This document shows positions 37,746 through 46,379 of a stretch of 64,000 nucleotides of DNA, piece after piece. Numbering within the stretch: position 1 is the first letter of the stretch; every line of letters begins with the position of its first letter. A model generated the notes under the pieces. That model had not been told where the DNA came from. It saw only the letters and a program-made list of their open reading frames with translations, and did not search any database. The translations under genes were made by a program, and so were the position numbers. This stretch comes from Clostridia bacterium (GTDB lineage Bacteria; Bacillota; Clostridia; Oscillospirales; Feifaniaceae), in assembly GCA_017517965.1 (NCBI GenBank), contig JAFWXR010000050.1, positions 1 to 64,000 on the forward strand, written 5' to 3'.

Positions 37746-38628
37746 TTTTAACACCTCCAAACGGCATTCTGAAGGTCATCTTATCTATAAGCGGTGAGAG
37801 TATATTCATCAAAAGTATCGCAAAAGATACACCTTCGGGATAGGTGCCGAATTCTCTAATGAGTACTGATATCGCACCTACACCAAGTCCGAAAATCACT
37901 TTTCCTTTTTTGCTTACCGGGGACGTAGAATAATCCGTCACCATAAAAAACGCCGCAAGCATAAGGCTTCCCGTTAAGAGATCAAACACAGGATTCCTGC
38001 CGCAAATTAAAGATACCGCCGCAGCACCTGCAAGTGTGCTTATCGGTGTTGTAAAGGTGATTACCTTTCTGGCAACAAGATATATACCGCCTATGAGTAT
38101 TGCAATTATACACGTCTCGCCTATACAGCCCGCCCTGAAGCCGAGAAGAAGTTTAAATATATCGCTTTCCCCCTCAGCAAGAGGTGTCGCCGAGGAATTG
38201 ATTAAACGGCTTGTGTTTGCCCAATTCGTAATCTCTTTACCAAATGACAGAAACAAAAATATTCGTCCCGTAACAGCAGGATTTGCAACGTTTTCTCCTA
38301 TCCCACCGAACAGCATTTTTACCACCACAACAGAAAAAACGGAGCCGACAGCTGCCATCCAGAGAGGAAAGCCTACGGGCAGGCTGAAAGCAAGAAGAAC
38401 ACCCGTTACCACCGCACTCAAATCGGTAATACTCTGCCCAAGTCGCAAGGCAAGACAGTACAGCGATTCCGACACCACACAGGACACTACGCAAACAAGT
38501 GTGAGCAGTACGCTTCTGTACCCGAAAATCACCACGGATGCAACAAAAGCAGGGACAAGCGCTATAAGCACGTCTCCCATTATTTTCGTTGTAGTTGAAG
38601 TTGACAGAATATACGGCGATTTACGCAT
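37738..38628 (-). CDS. rnfD: Rnf complex subunit RnfD
   Basis: A 296-residue polytopic membrane protein, beginning MRKSPYILSTSTTTKIMGDV. The expected FMN attachment site S(G/S)ATPL is present as NSSATPLAEGES near residue 146, with the Thr as acceptor. It is homologous to NqrB and part of the ion-translocating core. It overlaps rnfC by 8 bp and rnfG by 8 bp. Confidence 0.95.
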   Translation of the reverse strand: MRKSPYILSTSTTTKIMGDVLIALVPAFVASVVIFGYRSVLLTLVCVVSCVVSESLYCLALRLGQSITDLSAVVTGVLLAFSLPVGFPLWMAAVGSVFSVVVVKMLFGGIGENVANPAVTGRIFLFLSFGKEITNWANTSRLINSSATPLAEGESDIFKLLLGFRAGCIGETCIIAILIGGIYLVARKVITFTTPISTLAGAAAVSLICGRNPVFDLLTGSLMLAAFFMVTDYSTSPVSKKGKVIFGLGVGAISVLIREFGTYPEGVSFAILLMNILSPLIDKMTFRMPFGGVKNV

Positions 38629-39832
38629 TTTCCGCCTCCTTTAGCATTATTTTTCCTCTTCTGTTAAACTCTGTAAGTCGTCTTTTTGCAGGACATACAT
38701 ATTCACAGCAACCACATTCCATACAGATATTTACCTTCAGATTCTTAAGAAGTTTTACGTCTCTTTTGTGATAAGCACGGTCTATTGCCGCAGGCGACAG
38801 CATAACAGGGCAAACTCCGTAGCATCTTCCGCACCGTATGCACGAAGTTTCTTTCGGGTAGGTAAGCTCATCAAATGCAAGAATCGCCCCTGTGGTTTTA
38901 GTTACAACGGCATCTTCCCCAACCTCTTTACCCATCATGACACCTCCGTCGAGGATATGCTGTGCTTTGACTTTAAGCTTATCCAATACGTAGGAAACGG
39001 GTGTGCCTATGGGAAGATTAAAACATACACTATCCGAAATAAGCGGTCCTGCAAACGTAACGTATCTCGATACAAGCGGTATACCCGTTTTTACATATTC
39101 GGCAAGTTTGGCAACGGTGGCAGCATTAAGCACTATAACACCGCAGTCAGAGGGCAGTTTTTTCTCTTCAACCACCCTGCCCGTACATTCGTAGATTATG
39201 ACTTTTTCTGCACCTTTTGGGTATTTGTCACCGAGAATTTTTACCTCAAGACCGTACTGTGACAACTTTTCGCCACAAACGGTACTGTTTTTTTCAATAC
39301 CGATTATCTTTCTCGTTATTCCGAGAACACCTGCAATTATATCTGCACCCTCTGCTATTTCCCTTGCCTTTTGTGTCATAACACATCTGTCGCTGATTAT
39401 ATACGGTTCACATTCGGCACCGTTAATAATAAGTGTGTCTACCGTCGCTTTAGGTTGAAGTTTTATATGTGTCGGAAAACCTGCCCCGCCAAGCCCCACA
39501 AGGCCACACTCATATGCCGCCTTGGCAAGACTTTCTCTGTTTGTTATTTCAATTCTGTCGGTTAAAACTCTTTCTTTTTTTCCGTCAGAGGCTATTTCAA
39601 CGTAATCATCTATGCCTTTTACCGTTCCCGATACACTTGCATGGACAGGCGGTGTGAATTTCTTTTCACATTCGCCAATAACCTGCCCTATTTTAACTTT
39701 ATCTCCTATACTGACCGTAGGTGAACACTTCCCGAGAGGTATACGAACAAAGGTAGGAAACTCAATTTCAGTTTCATACACAAGAGTGTTCTTTTTATTA
39801 CTGTTTATATGAATTCCTGCAAGTTGTGACAT
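38621..39832 (-). CDS. rnfC: Rnf complex subunit RnfC
   Basis: A 403-residue peripheral subunit with the NADH/FMN domain (CGLVGLGGAGFPTHIKL, INGAECEPYIISDRC) and two 4Fe-4S motifs, CIRCGRCYGVCP near 334 and CMECGCCEYVCP near 372. It is shorter than many proteobacterial RnfC proteins, which have a long C-terminal repeat. It reduces NAD+. The start at 39832 (GGAG upstream) lies inside the end of the Gx transporter gene, a 35-bp overlap. Confidence 0.96.
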   Translation of the reverse strand: MSQLAGIHINSNKKNTLVYETEIEFPTFVRIPLGKCSPTVSIGDKVKIGQVIGECEKKFTPPVHASVSGTVKGIDDYVEIASDGKKERVLTDRIEITNRESLAKAAYECGLVGLGGAGFPTHIKLQPKATVDTLIINGAECEPYIISDRCVMTQKAREIAEGADIIAGVLGITRKIIGIEKNSTVCGEKLSQYGLEVKILGDKYPKGAEKVIIYECTGRVVEEKKLPSDCGVIVLNAATVAKLAEYVKTGIPLVSRYVTFAGPLISDSVCFNLPIGTPVSYVLDKLKVKAQHILDGGVMMGKEVGEDAVVTKTTGAILAFDELTYPKETSCIRCGRCYGVCPVMLSPAAIDRAYHKRDVKLLKNLKVNICMECGCCEYVCPAKRRLTEFNRRGKIMLKEAENA

Positions 39833-40319
39833 TACTACTCCAAACTCCTTTAACGTGTGGCATAACGCTTTTCAGCGTTATAGCGGTTACAGTTCCCATA
39901 ACAAAGCCCGATAGTACGAGATACGGCAAATACCAGAAAACATCACTTGTTCCCATAAGCAGACTCGCCGCACATATCTGACCTAAATTATGGGATATTC
40001 CTCCCGAAATTCCCAAAAGCATATAACTTTTACATTTTGACACGATATACATCACAAAGAGTGACAATAACCCGCCTGCAAGGCTTATCACACCACCTGA
40101 AAAGCCTCTTGTTATCATGGCAAACATACCTTTGGATACAACTATGCCGAATGCATACGGAAATCCCATAATTTCAAGAGCAAACATTGTAACTATATTT
40201 GAAAGACCGAGTTTAACCCCCGGTATCCCCGATGACGGAACAAGACTTTCAACATACGAAAACGTTATTGCAAGTCCGAACAGTATTCCGCAAACGGAAG
40301 TTTTGTAAGTTTTGTTCAT
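39798..40319 (-). CDS. Gx transporter family protein (heptaprenyl diphosphate synthase component I-like)
   Basis: A 173-residue membrane protein with five or six hydrophobic helices. It matches the Hpre_diP_synt_I/Gx transporter family: GIPGVKLGLSNIVTMFALE and GFSGGVISLAGGLLSLFVMY with repeated Gly-x motifs. The family resembles the S-component-like small transporters; the older annotation as a prenyl synthase subunit is doubtful. It often travels with NusG_II and ApbE genes, as here. It overlaps the gerA-like gene by 4 bp and rnfC by 35 bp. Confidence 0.83.
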   Translation of the reverse strand: MNKTYKTSVCGILFGLAITFSYVESLVPSSGIPGVKLGLSNIVTMFALEIMGFPYAFGIVVSKGMFAMITRGFSGGVISLAGGLLSLFVMYIVSKCKSYMLLGISGGISHNLGQICAASLLMGTSDVFWYLPYLVLSGFVMGTVTAITLKSVMPHVKGVWSSNVTTCRNSYKQ

Positions 40320-41707
40320 TTACTATTCCCCGTATATGACGTTCTTACGGGCTTTATATCCCTGAAAATGCCTTTTGAATACCGCACTCCGTAAGTTTTT
40401 TTGCTGTAAATGAGAATACAATATATAAGAAATACCGCACCTATACCGTAAAGACCGAAAAATCCCCCTGCAAGCACGAATAAAAGCCGAAGCGGTACTG
40501 TGCTGTCTATCAGCGTCGGCACCATATACGATGCAACTGACGTCAGTGCCGCAACAAGCACTACTGCAGGCGAAAGTAATCCACCTCTTACTGCAGCATC
40601 ACCTATGATAAGGGAGCCTACAATACTTATGGTATGACCGACAGGTCTTGGCAACCTGAGTCCCGCTTCACGCATAGTTTCGTATATGAGCAGTATTATC
40701 AACATTTCGGACGTTATGCCCAGAGGCGTACCCTCGAGCCCTTCTTTAATCGAATCGAGCCAGACACCCTCTATAAGATGCGGATGAAACTTTACTATTG
40801 CAACGAAAATGCCCGAGCCAAGCAGCGCCATCGCATAAGCGAGGTATCTTAAAAAGCGGATTATATTGGCATACGTCACTTTATAAGAATAATCGTCAAG
40901 ACTGCTGAAATGGTCCTTGAACAAATACGGCACTATAACAGCATACGGCGTTCCGTCTATCATAATGCCAATTCTTCCGTCCGCAATCTTCTGGCAGAGA
41001 GCATCGGGACGTTCTTCAGGGACTGCCTGTGAAAAAAGAATGCTCGGATGCTCATCGGCAACTATTCTAACCGCACCGCTTTCAAGCACGATATCCACCG
41101 TTTTTTCCTTTAAGCGTTTTCGCAGCTTGTCAACCGTTTTCATATCGACACGGTCACTCATATAGACAAGAGAGCAGTTTGTCTTTGACACCTTTCCTAT
41201 AGGAAATTCCTCAATACGAAGTTTATCACTCTTGATACGACGTCTTACCATAGTCTGATTTATCTTTATAGCCTCGGTAAAGCCCTCTTTAGAGCCCATT
41301 ATCTGTGCATTTTCGGTAGGTTCACCTATTGATTTAACCATAAATCCCTGCACGCCGAGAATTATAACTTTTTCCATACCGTCTATTGCTACGGCTGCAA
41401 ATCCCGAACAAAGAGCGGTATATACGTCCTCCGTATTATCCACTTCTTTCTTTTCACTTGTGATAAAAGCACCACTGAAAAATTCTTTATAAAGGTCTTT
41501 TCCGCACAGAAACTTCTTGTTTTCAGTGTACAAAATGAAATTGATTATTCCCTGTGTGAGCAGTTCCCTGTTTGTCATATTTTCAAATGCAATTATCCGA
41601 AAAGATATACCGCTTATCTCATTTTCGGTTATGTTAAGATTGGGCGAATTGCCCGAAAGTTCTTTAATATAATCTGCCGTATCTTTGCTGTTGACAAAAA
41701 TTTTCAT
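40316..41707 (-). CDS. GerA/SpoVAF-family spore germination protein
   Basis: A 463-residue protein. The N-terminal ~230 residues are cytosolic and include the family segment VYMSDRVDMKTVDKLRKRLK and IMIDGTPYAVIVPYLF. The C-terminal half has four or five membrane helices with the conserved ITSEMLIILLIYETMREAGLRLPRPVG. GerA-family A subunits form the germinant-gated channel in the spore inner membrane. No B or C subunit is nearby, so it may be an orphan or SpoVAF-like. Start ATG at 41707 (weak GGTGAT site). It heads the Gx-rnf-apbE operon. Confidence 0.88.
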   Translation of the reverse strand: MKIFVNSKDTADYIKELSGNSPNLNITENEISGISFRIIAFENMTNRELLTQGIINFILYTENKKFLCGKDLYKEFFSGAFITSEKKEVDNTEDVYTALCSGFAAVAIDGMEKVIILGVQGFMVKSIGEPTENAQIMGSKEGFTEAIKINQTMVRRRIKSDKLRIEEFPIGKVSKTNCSLVYMSDRVDMKTVDKLRKRLKEKTVDIVLESGAVRIVADEHPSILFSQAVPEERPDALCQKIADGRIGIMIDGTPYAVIVPYLFKDHFSSLDDYSYKVTYANIIRFLRYLAYAMALLGSGIFVAIVKFHPHLIEGVWLDSIKEGLEGTPLGITSEMLIILLIYETMREAGLRLPRPVGHTISIVGSLIIGDAAVRGGLLSPAVVLVAALTSVASYMVPTLIDSTVPLRLLFVLAGGFFGLYGIGAVFLIYCILIYSKKTYGVRYSKGIFRDIKPVRTSYTGNSK

Positions 41708-41772
41708 TACATCACCCAAAGGTTATTTTTGACAGCCTGATAATATTTATTCCTTCACTATAATTTAAATGC

Positions 41773-41805
41773 AAAAAAGGAGAACGATAACTCGTTCTCC
41801 TTTTT
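41773..41805. terminator. Intrinsic terminator of the malic enzyme gene
   Basis: A 14-bp stem (AAAAAGGAGAACGA and complement), 4-nt loop, T-runs on both strands, 16 bp beyond the malic enzyme stop. Confidence 0.9.
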
Positions 41806-41820
41806 AATATTACTAAAAAG

Positions 41821-42993
41821 TTATATTCTTGCTACGCCGCTTTTTCTTGCCGCTTCTGCCACTGCTGCCGCTACTGCAGGAGCAACCTTGGGATCTGTCG
41901 GTTCAATAATGATACGATCGGGACGAAGATCCTTTTCGTCAATAAGATCTGCGATTGCATATGCCGCTGCAACCTTCATTTCATCATTGATATCGCTTGC
42001 ACGAACATCAAGAGCACCCCTGAACACACCGGGGAATGCAAGAAGGTTATTTATCTGATTCGGGAAGTCGGAACGACCTGTTCCCACTACTGCCGCACCT
42101 GCTGCAATAGCCTCATCAGGATAAATTTCCGGTACGGGATTCGACATAACAAATACCATAGGATCTTTACTCATTGAACGAATCATATCCTGTGTGATGA
42201 TGCCGGGACCTGAAAGACCGAATACAACGTCAGCACCAACCATAACGTCAGCAAGGCTGCCTGCAACCTTATTCTTGTTGGTGATTTTAGCCATTGCTTC
42301 TTTTTCAGGGTTAAGACCGTCACGACCTTCATAGATAGCACCCTTACGGTCACAGAGAATAACGTCTTTCAGACCGAGTGTCATAAGCAGACGTGTAACG
42401 GCAATAGCTGCCGCACCTGCACCTGAAACGACTGCCTTAAGGTCACCAATATTTCTCTTTGTAAGACGGCATGCACCAATCATAGCTGCCGCAGAAACGA
42501 TAGCCGTACCGTGCTGGTCATCATGGAAAATCGGAATATCACATACCTCTTTGAGTTTACGTTCAATTTCAAAGCAACGGGGTGCTGCAATATCTTCAAG
42601 GTTGATACCGCCGAAAGAACCCGCAAGAAGTGAAACCGTCTTTACAATTTCATCAACGTCCTTCGAACGAACGCAAAGCGGAAATGCATCAACGTCACCA
42701 AACGCCTTAAAGAGAACGCATTTTCCTTCCATAACAGGCATACCTGCTTCAGGACCTATATCACCGAGACCGAGAACTGCCGTACCGTCTGTAACAACAG
42801 CAACAAGGTTTCCACGGCGTGTGTACTTATAACTGAGATCAACGTCTTCACTTATTTTAAGACACGGCTCAGCAACACCCGGCGTGTAGGCAACAGCGAG
42901 ATCATCCTTAGTGTTTACGGGACAACGGTAGTTAACCTCTATTTTGCCCTGCCACTCTTCATGTGAGATAAGTGCTTGCTTTTTGTAATCCAT
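41821..42993 (-). CDS. Malic enzyme (malate dehydrogenase, decarboxylating)
   Basis: A 390-residue bacterial short-form malic enzyme. The N-terminal malic domain has VAYTPGVAEPCLKI with Tyr, and RRGNLVAVVTDGTAVLGLGDIG. The NAD(P)-binding domain has VVSGAGAAAIAVTRLL. The metal-binding FHDDQHGTAIV is intact. It converts malate to pyruvate, CO2 and NAD(P)H. Cofactor choice cannot be decided. Divergent from the serine dehydratase fusion, which also produces pyruvate. Confidence 0.93.
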   Translation of the reverse strand: MDYKKQALISHEEWQGKIEVNYRCPVNTKDDLAVAYTPGVAEPCLKISEDVDLSYKYTRRGNLVAVVTDGTAVLGLGDIGPEAGMPVMEGKCVLFKAFGDVDAFPLCVRSKDVDEIVKTVSLLAGSFGGINLEDIAAPRCFEIERKLKEVCDIPIFHDDQHGTAIVSAAAMIGACRLTKRNIGDLKAVVSGAGAAAIAVTRLLMTLGLKDVILCDRKGAIYEGRDGLNPEKEAMAKITNKNKVAGSLADVMVGADVVFGLSGPGIITQDMIRSMSKDPMVFVMSNPVPEIYPDEAIAAGAAVVGTGRSDFPNQINNLLAFPGVFRGALDVRASDINDEMKVAAAYAIADLIDEKDLRPDRIIIEPTDPKVAPAVAAAVAEAARKSGVARI

Positions 42994-43027
42994 AACAAAA
43001 CTTCCTTCTATATAATTTATCGTTTAT

Positions 43028-43056
43028 ATATTATCACTTATTTTGATATTTTGCAA
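43028..43056 (-). promoter_or_regulatory. Promoter of the malic enzyme gene
   Basis: TTGCAA (43051-43056) and TAATAT (43028-43033) on the minus strand, 17 nt apart, 35 nt from the start codon. Confidence 0.6.
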
Positions 43057-43081
43057 TGAGTAATGAAAAAGATATAAAAAT

Positions 43082-43137
43082 TCAACTTGTAGTTGATTAT
43101 TTTTGTTGAAAATAGTCACTTTTTACTTTATAGTTGA
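43082..43137. promoter_or_regulatory. Candidate operator: inverted TCAACT-AGTTGA sites
   Basis: 43082-43087 TCAACT and 43091-43096 AGTTGA form a perfect inverted repeat with a 3-nt centre. A further AGTTGA lies at 43132-43137. The sites sit between the malic enzyme promoter and the start region of the HTH-serine dehydratase gene, as expected for an operator of an XRE-type domain. Confidence 0.45.
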
Positions 43138-43146
43138 GATATACCG

Positions 43147-43155
43147 TGATAAAAT
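43147..43155 (+). promoter_or_regulatory. Extended -10 of the HTH-serine dehydratase gene
   Basis: TG at 43147-43148 and TAAAAT at 43150-43155 make an extended -10 element 22 nt before the ATG; no good -35 box is visible. Confidence 0.45.
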
Positions 43156-43176
43156 GGTAATCAAAGAGGTGTATTT

Positions 43177-44610
43177 ATGGAAAAATTCTGCCCGCAGACA
43201 ATAACAAATCTGAGACGCAAAAATAAAATGTCACAGAAGACACTCAGCGAGTATTTGGGAATTAGTAACAGAGCCGTTTCAAAATGGGAAAACGGTTTAT
43301 CCCAGCCCTCCGCAAAACATATTTATGCTTTGTCTAAAACCTTCAACGTTCCGATGGATTATTTTTACGAAAAGACCAATGGTAAAGTCGTCAAAGCAAC
43401 CCCCGTTGGAATGACTTCCGTTACAGAGATTTATAAAATCGGAAGAGGCCCTTCGAGTTCACATACCATAGGTCCTGAAAGAATATGTAAAATATTCAAA
43501 GCTAAGAATCCTGACGCCGATTTTTTCAAAGTTATACTTTACGGTTCTCTTGCTAAAACCGGTAAAGGTCACGGAACGGATACCGTAATAAAGAAAACTC
43601 TCTCCCCCATTCAATGTGAAATAGAGTTTAATTACGTTGAAGAAAATCTCCCTCATCCGAACACTATGACTATTACAGCCTGCAAGAATAACTCCGAAAC
43701 ATGCAAAGAAACGTTTTACAGTATAGGCGGAGGATATATTCTTTCCGAGAATTCTTCACCTGAAGAAGAAAAAATAGTATATTCCCACAGAAAATTTACC
43801 GAAATAGCTGAATATTGCAAAGACAAAAAAATAAGACTTTGGGAATACGTGCTCGAAAACGAAACCGATAAAATAGAATCATATCTTAAATCTGTCTGGG
43901 AAACCATGAAGTCCTCTATTGAAGCCGGTCTTGAAATGGACGGTATTCTTCCGGGAGGTCTGGAGCTTCAAAGAAAAGCAAAAACCCTGTACAACAGTCA
44001 GTATATGAGTGAATCCCCCGAAACAAGAGAAAACAGAATCGTATGTTCATACGCTTTTGCAGTCAGTGAACAGAACGCTTCAGGTGAAACGATAGTTACG
44101 GCACCTACCTGCGGTTCGGCAGGCGTACTTCCCTCTGTATTATACTATCAGCAGAAAAAACACGATTTCAGCGACACACAGATTATCCGCGCTCTTATGA
44201 CAGCAGGATTAATCGGAAATCTTATTAAAACAAACGCTTCAATATCAGGTGCAGAATGCGGTTGTCAGGCTGAAATAGGAAGTGCGTGTGCAATGGCTGC
44301 CGCAGCTCTTGCTGAATTGTTCGACCTCAGTATTGATAAAATCGAATACGCCGCAGAAATTGCAATTGAGCATCATCTCGGTCTGACGTGTGACCCGATT
44401 TGCGGTTTGGTTCAGATCCCCTGCATTGAGAGAAATGCCGTTGCGGCAATGAGGGCAATTAACGCCGTAAACCTTGCCGATTTCCTGTGGAGCACAAGAA
44501 GAATTTCATTAGACAACGTTATTAAAGCAATGAAAGAAACCGGTCACGACCTGTTGACGCCTTATAAAGAAACCTCCGAGGCCGGACTTGCAAAAATCAA
44601 ACTTAAATAA
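43177..44610 (+). CDS. XRE-type HTH domain fused to single-chain L-serine dehydratase
   Basis: A 477-residue protein with no counterpart I recognise as characterised. Residues about 5-62 are a Cro/CI-type helix-turn-helix (SQKTLSEYLGISNRAVSKWE). Residues about 76-190 match the L-serine dehydratase beta domain (YKIGRGPSSSHTIGPERI). Residues about 200-470 match the alpha domain, with the oxygen-sensitive 4Fe-4S ligand cysteines in APTCGSAG near 311, SGAECGCQAEIGSACA near 360 and CDPICGLVQIPC near 406-415. The enzyme would deaminate serine to pyruvate and ammonia. All catalytic parts look complete. It is preceded by a palindromic operator candidate, suggesting autoregulation by a DNA-binding enzyme. 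Confidence 0.9.
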   Translation: MEKFCPQTITNLRRKNKMSQKTLSEYLGISNRAVSKWENGLSQPSAKHIYALSKTFNVPMDYFYEKTNGKVVKATPVGMTSVTEIYKIGRGPSSSHTIGPERICKIFKAKNPDADFFKVILYGSLAKTGKGHGTDTVIKKTLSPIQCEIEFNYVEENLPHPNTMTITACKNNSETCKETFYSIGGGYILSENSSPEEEKIVYSHRKFTEIAEYCKDKKIRLWEYVLENETDKIESYLKSVWETMKSSIEAGLEMDGILPGGLELQRKAKTLYNSQYMSESPETRENRIVCSYAFAVSEQNASGETIVTAPTCGSAGVLPSVLYYQQKKHDFSDTQIIRALMTAGLIGNLIKTNASISGAECGCQAEIGSACAMAAAALAELFDLSIDKIEYAAEIAIEHHLGLTCDPICGLVQIPCIERNAVAAMRAINAVNLADFLWSTRRISLDNVIKAMKETGHDLLTPYKETSEAGLAKIKLK

Positions 44611-45669
44611 TCACTTCTGCTCATACCACTTAAGTAGCAGTTGCACTACCAAGTTATAACTCTCTGTCCCCTCCTGACCTGACAGTTTCAAATGAACGTC
44701 ATTTACAAATTCACCGATTTTCGAACTTGTTCCTTCGTATGAATCAATGTGTTCGTTATTGATACGCAGGTCCTCCAGAACGCCTTCACTCATCGTCTGT
44801 ACGACGTGTGCACACTTTTCGGGCGAAGCCTTATACAGCGCATTTATGCAGTATATCATTGCCTCGAAATTTGCAGAATATTCTATCTGTGCGTCGTCTG
44901 TTTCCATACATATCAGATATGCAAAGAAGTTTGCCTCATCTTCCCTCGCAACGAACGTACTGTGTGCCATTTCATGCGCCATTGTAAAAGGAATCACAAA
45001 ATCGGGATTATCCGTACTGATATGTGCTTCTGCCGTAAACGGCATATAAATTCCGGTTATCGAAAGATTCGATAACGGTATGGAGAATATGCTTTTTTTC
45101 GGTCTTGAAGGCTTACCTTTCAGATAATCATACTTATCGGTCGCTGTTTTGAAAGCCGTCGTGATTTTACGTGCAGTGTCTTCAAAATCGAATTCACCTG
45201 CAAGTTTGCGGTTTTCATTTGCCTCCTGCACGATGTGCAAGGTCATCTCGTACAGCATATCCGTATCGCTTGTTTTCACTCCGTCATACATTACGTCTAT
45301 GACAGGTGTACGCATACACGGTAATCCGTATAAAGCGAGATACAGGCTAAGCAGTATACTCGCCGTAAGAGCTATCATACTTCCCTGTGACAACCAGAAT
45401 TCCCTATCCGTATATTCTTTCGTTTTCTTTACCGACACTGTAACGTAAAGGGCAAAAAGCGGGATAAGAAGAATAAGAAATATCTCAAAAAAAGAAATCG
45501 GCAATATCGAATTCAGTGCTTTCATAGGTGCACTTATTATTCTTGCTGACGGAACAAATACATAATCCGCCGCAAGAGAAGTTATTTTGCAGGACACGTA
45601 AGAAATGATACACAATACAAATATCAGTCCTGCTATTACAAAGCGTTTTTTTGCTTTTTTCACAATCAT
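44611..45669 (-). CDS. DUF3810 family membrane protein with HExxH motif
   Basis: A 352-residue protein with three N-terminal membrane helices (to about residue 110) and an extracytoplasmic domain holding FTMAHEMAHSTFVAREDEANFFAYLIC. That is the HExxH plus downstream E of a gluzincin-like metallopeptidase. DUF3810 has no firm function. Its stop directly abuts the convergent serine dehydratase stop, with no terminator between. AGGTGAG precedes the ATG. Confidence 0.8.
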   Translation of the reverse strand: MIVKKAKKRFVIAGLIFVLCIISYVSCKITSLAADYVFVPSARIISAPMKALNSILPISFFEIFLILLIPLFALYVTVSVKKTKEYTDREFWLSQGSMIALTASILLSLYLALYGLPCMRTPVIDVMYDGVKTSDTDMLYEMTLHIVQEANENRKLAGEFDFEDTARKITTAFKTATDKYDYLKGKPSRPKKSIFSIPLSNLSITGIYMPFTAEAHISTDNPDFVIPFTMAHEMAHSTFVAREDEANFFAYLICMETDDAQIEYSANFEAMIYCINALYKASPEKCAHVVQTMSEGVLEDLRINNEHIDSYEGTSSKIGEFVNDVHLKLSGQEGTESYNLVVQLLLKWYEQK

Positions 45670-45818
45670 ACAAACTCACCTGTTTATCATTCTTTTTATA
45701 ATATTACCACATCGGTGTATTATGAGAAACACTTTATTATTTTCACAACAGTAAGGCCATTTTCCTAAACTTTATATTCTTTCTCTTAAATTATTAAAGT
45801 TCATTTATGCCAAAACTA

Positions 45819-45847
45819 TTGATTATTAGTCAGGCATATATTATAAT
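45819..45847 (+). promoter_or_regulatory. Sigma-A promoter of the Lrp-family gene
   Basis: TTGATT (45819-45824), 17-nt spacer, TATAAT (45842-45847), 30 nt before the ATG. Confidence 0.7.
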
Positions 45848-45877
45848 AAAAATATTATTAAGAAATGGAGAACATTA

Positions 45878-46333
45878 ATGGACAACATAGACAGACAGAT
45901 AATCAGTATTCTTCAGAAAGATGCACGAACACCTTTGAAGGATATTGCAAAAGAAGTGTTTTTGTCCTCACCATCAGTTTCGGCAAGAATCGAAAAACTT
46001 CAAAATGAAGGTATTATTCACGGCTACAGTGCAATTGTCGACCAGGTCAAGCTTGGTTACCACATAAAAGCATTCATACATCTTGCGATGGATCCGATAC
46101 AAAAACCCGAGTTCTATACCTACATAGAAAAATGTCCTTGCATACTTGAATGTAACTGTATAACAGGGTTATATTCAATGCTCCTTAAGGTAGTATTTTC
46201 AAGCACAAATGAACTTGATTCATTCGTAAATGAACTTCAGCGTTTCGGCAAAACAGATACTCAGATTGTTTTCTCTACCCCCATTGAACCGAGAAACGTT
46301 CAGGTATTCCACGAAACAGAAATCGAAGAATAA
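45878..46333 (+). CDS. Lrp/AsnC family transcriptional regulator
   Basis: A 151-residue protein with an N-terminal helix-turn-helix (LKDIAKEVFLSSPSVSARIEKLQ) and a C-terminal RAM/AsnC ligand domain (residues about 65-145, ECNCITGLYSMLLKVVF). It probably senses an amino acid as an octamer. TGGAGAA precedes the ATG. It is monocistronic and convergent with the SDR gene; the targets are unknown. Confidence 0.92.
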   Translation: MDNIDRQIISILQKDARTPLKDIAKEVFLSSPSVSARIEKLQNEGIIHGYSAIVDQVKLGYHIKAFIHLAMDPIQKPEFYTYIEKCPCILECNCITGLYSMLLKVVFSSTNELDSFVNELQRFGKTDTQIVFSTPIEPRNVQVFHETEIEE

Positions 46334-46374
46334 AAAAAGACCTCCATATTCCTGACGGATATGGAGGTTATTTT
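46333..46374. terminator. Bidirectional terminator between lrp and SDR genes
   Basis: A 9-bp stem (CCTCCATAT and complement) with a 9-nt loop, A-run on one side and TTATTTTATTT on the other. Confidence 0.82.
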
Positions 46375-46379
46375 ATTTC

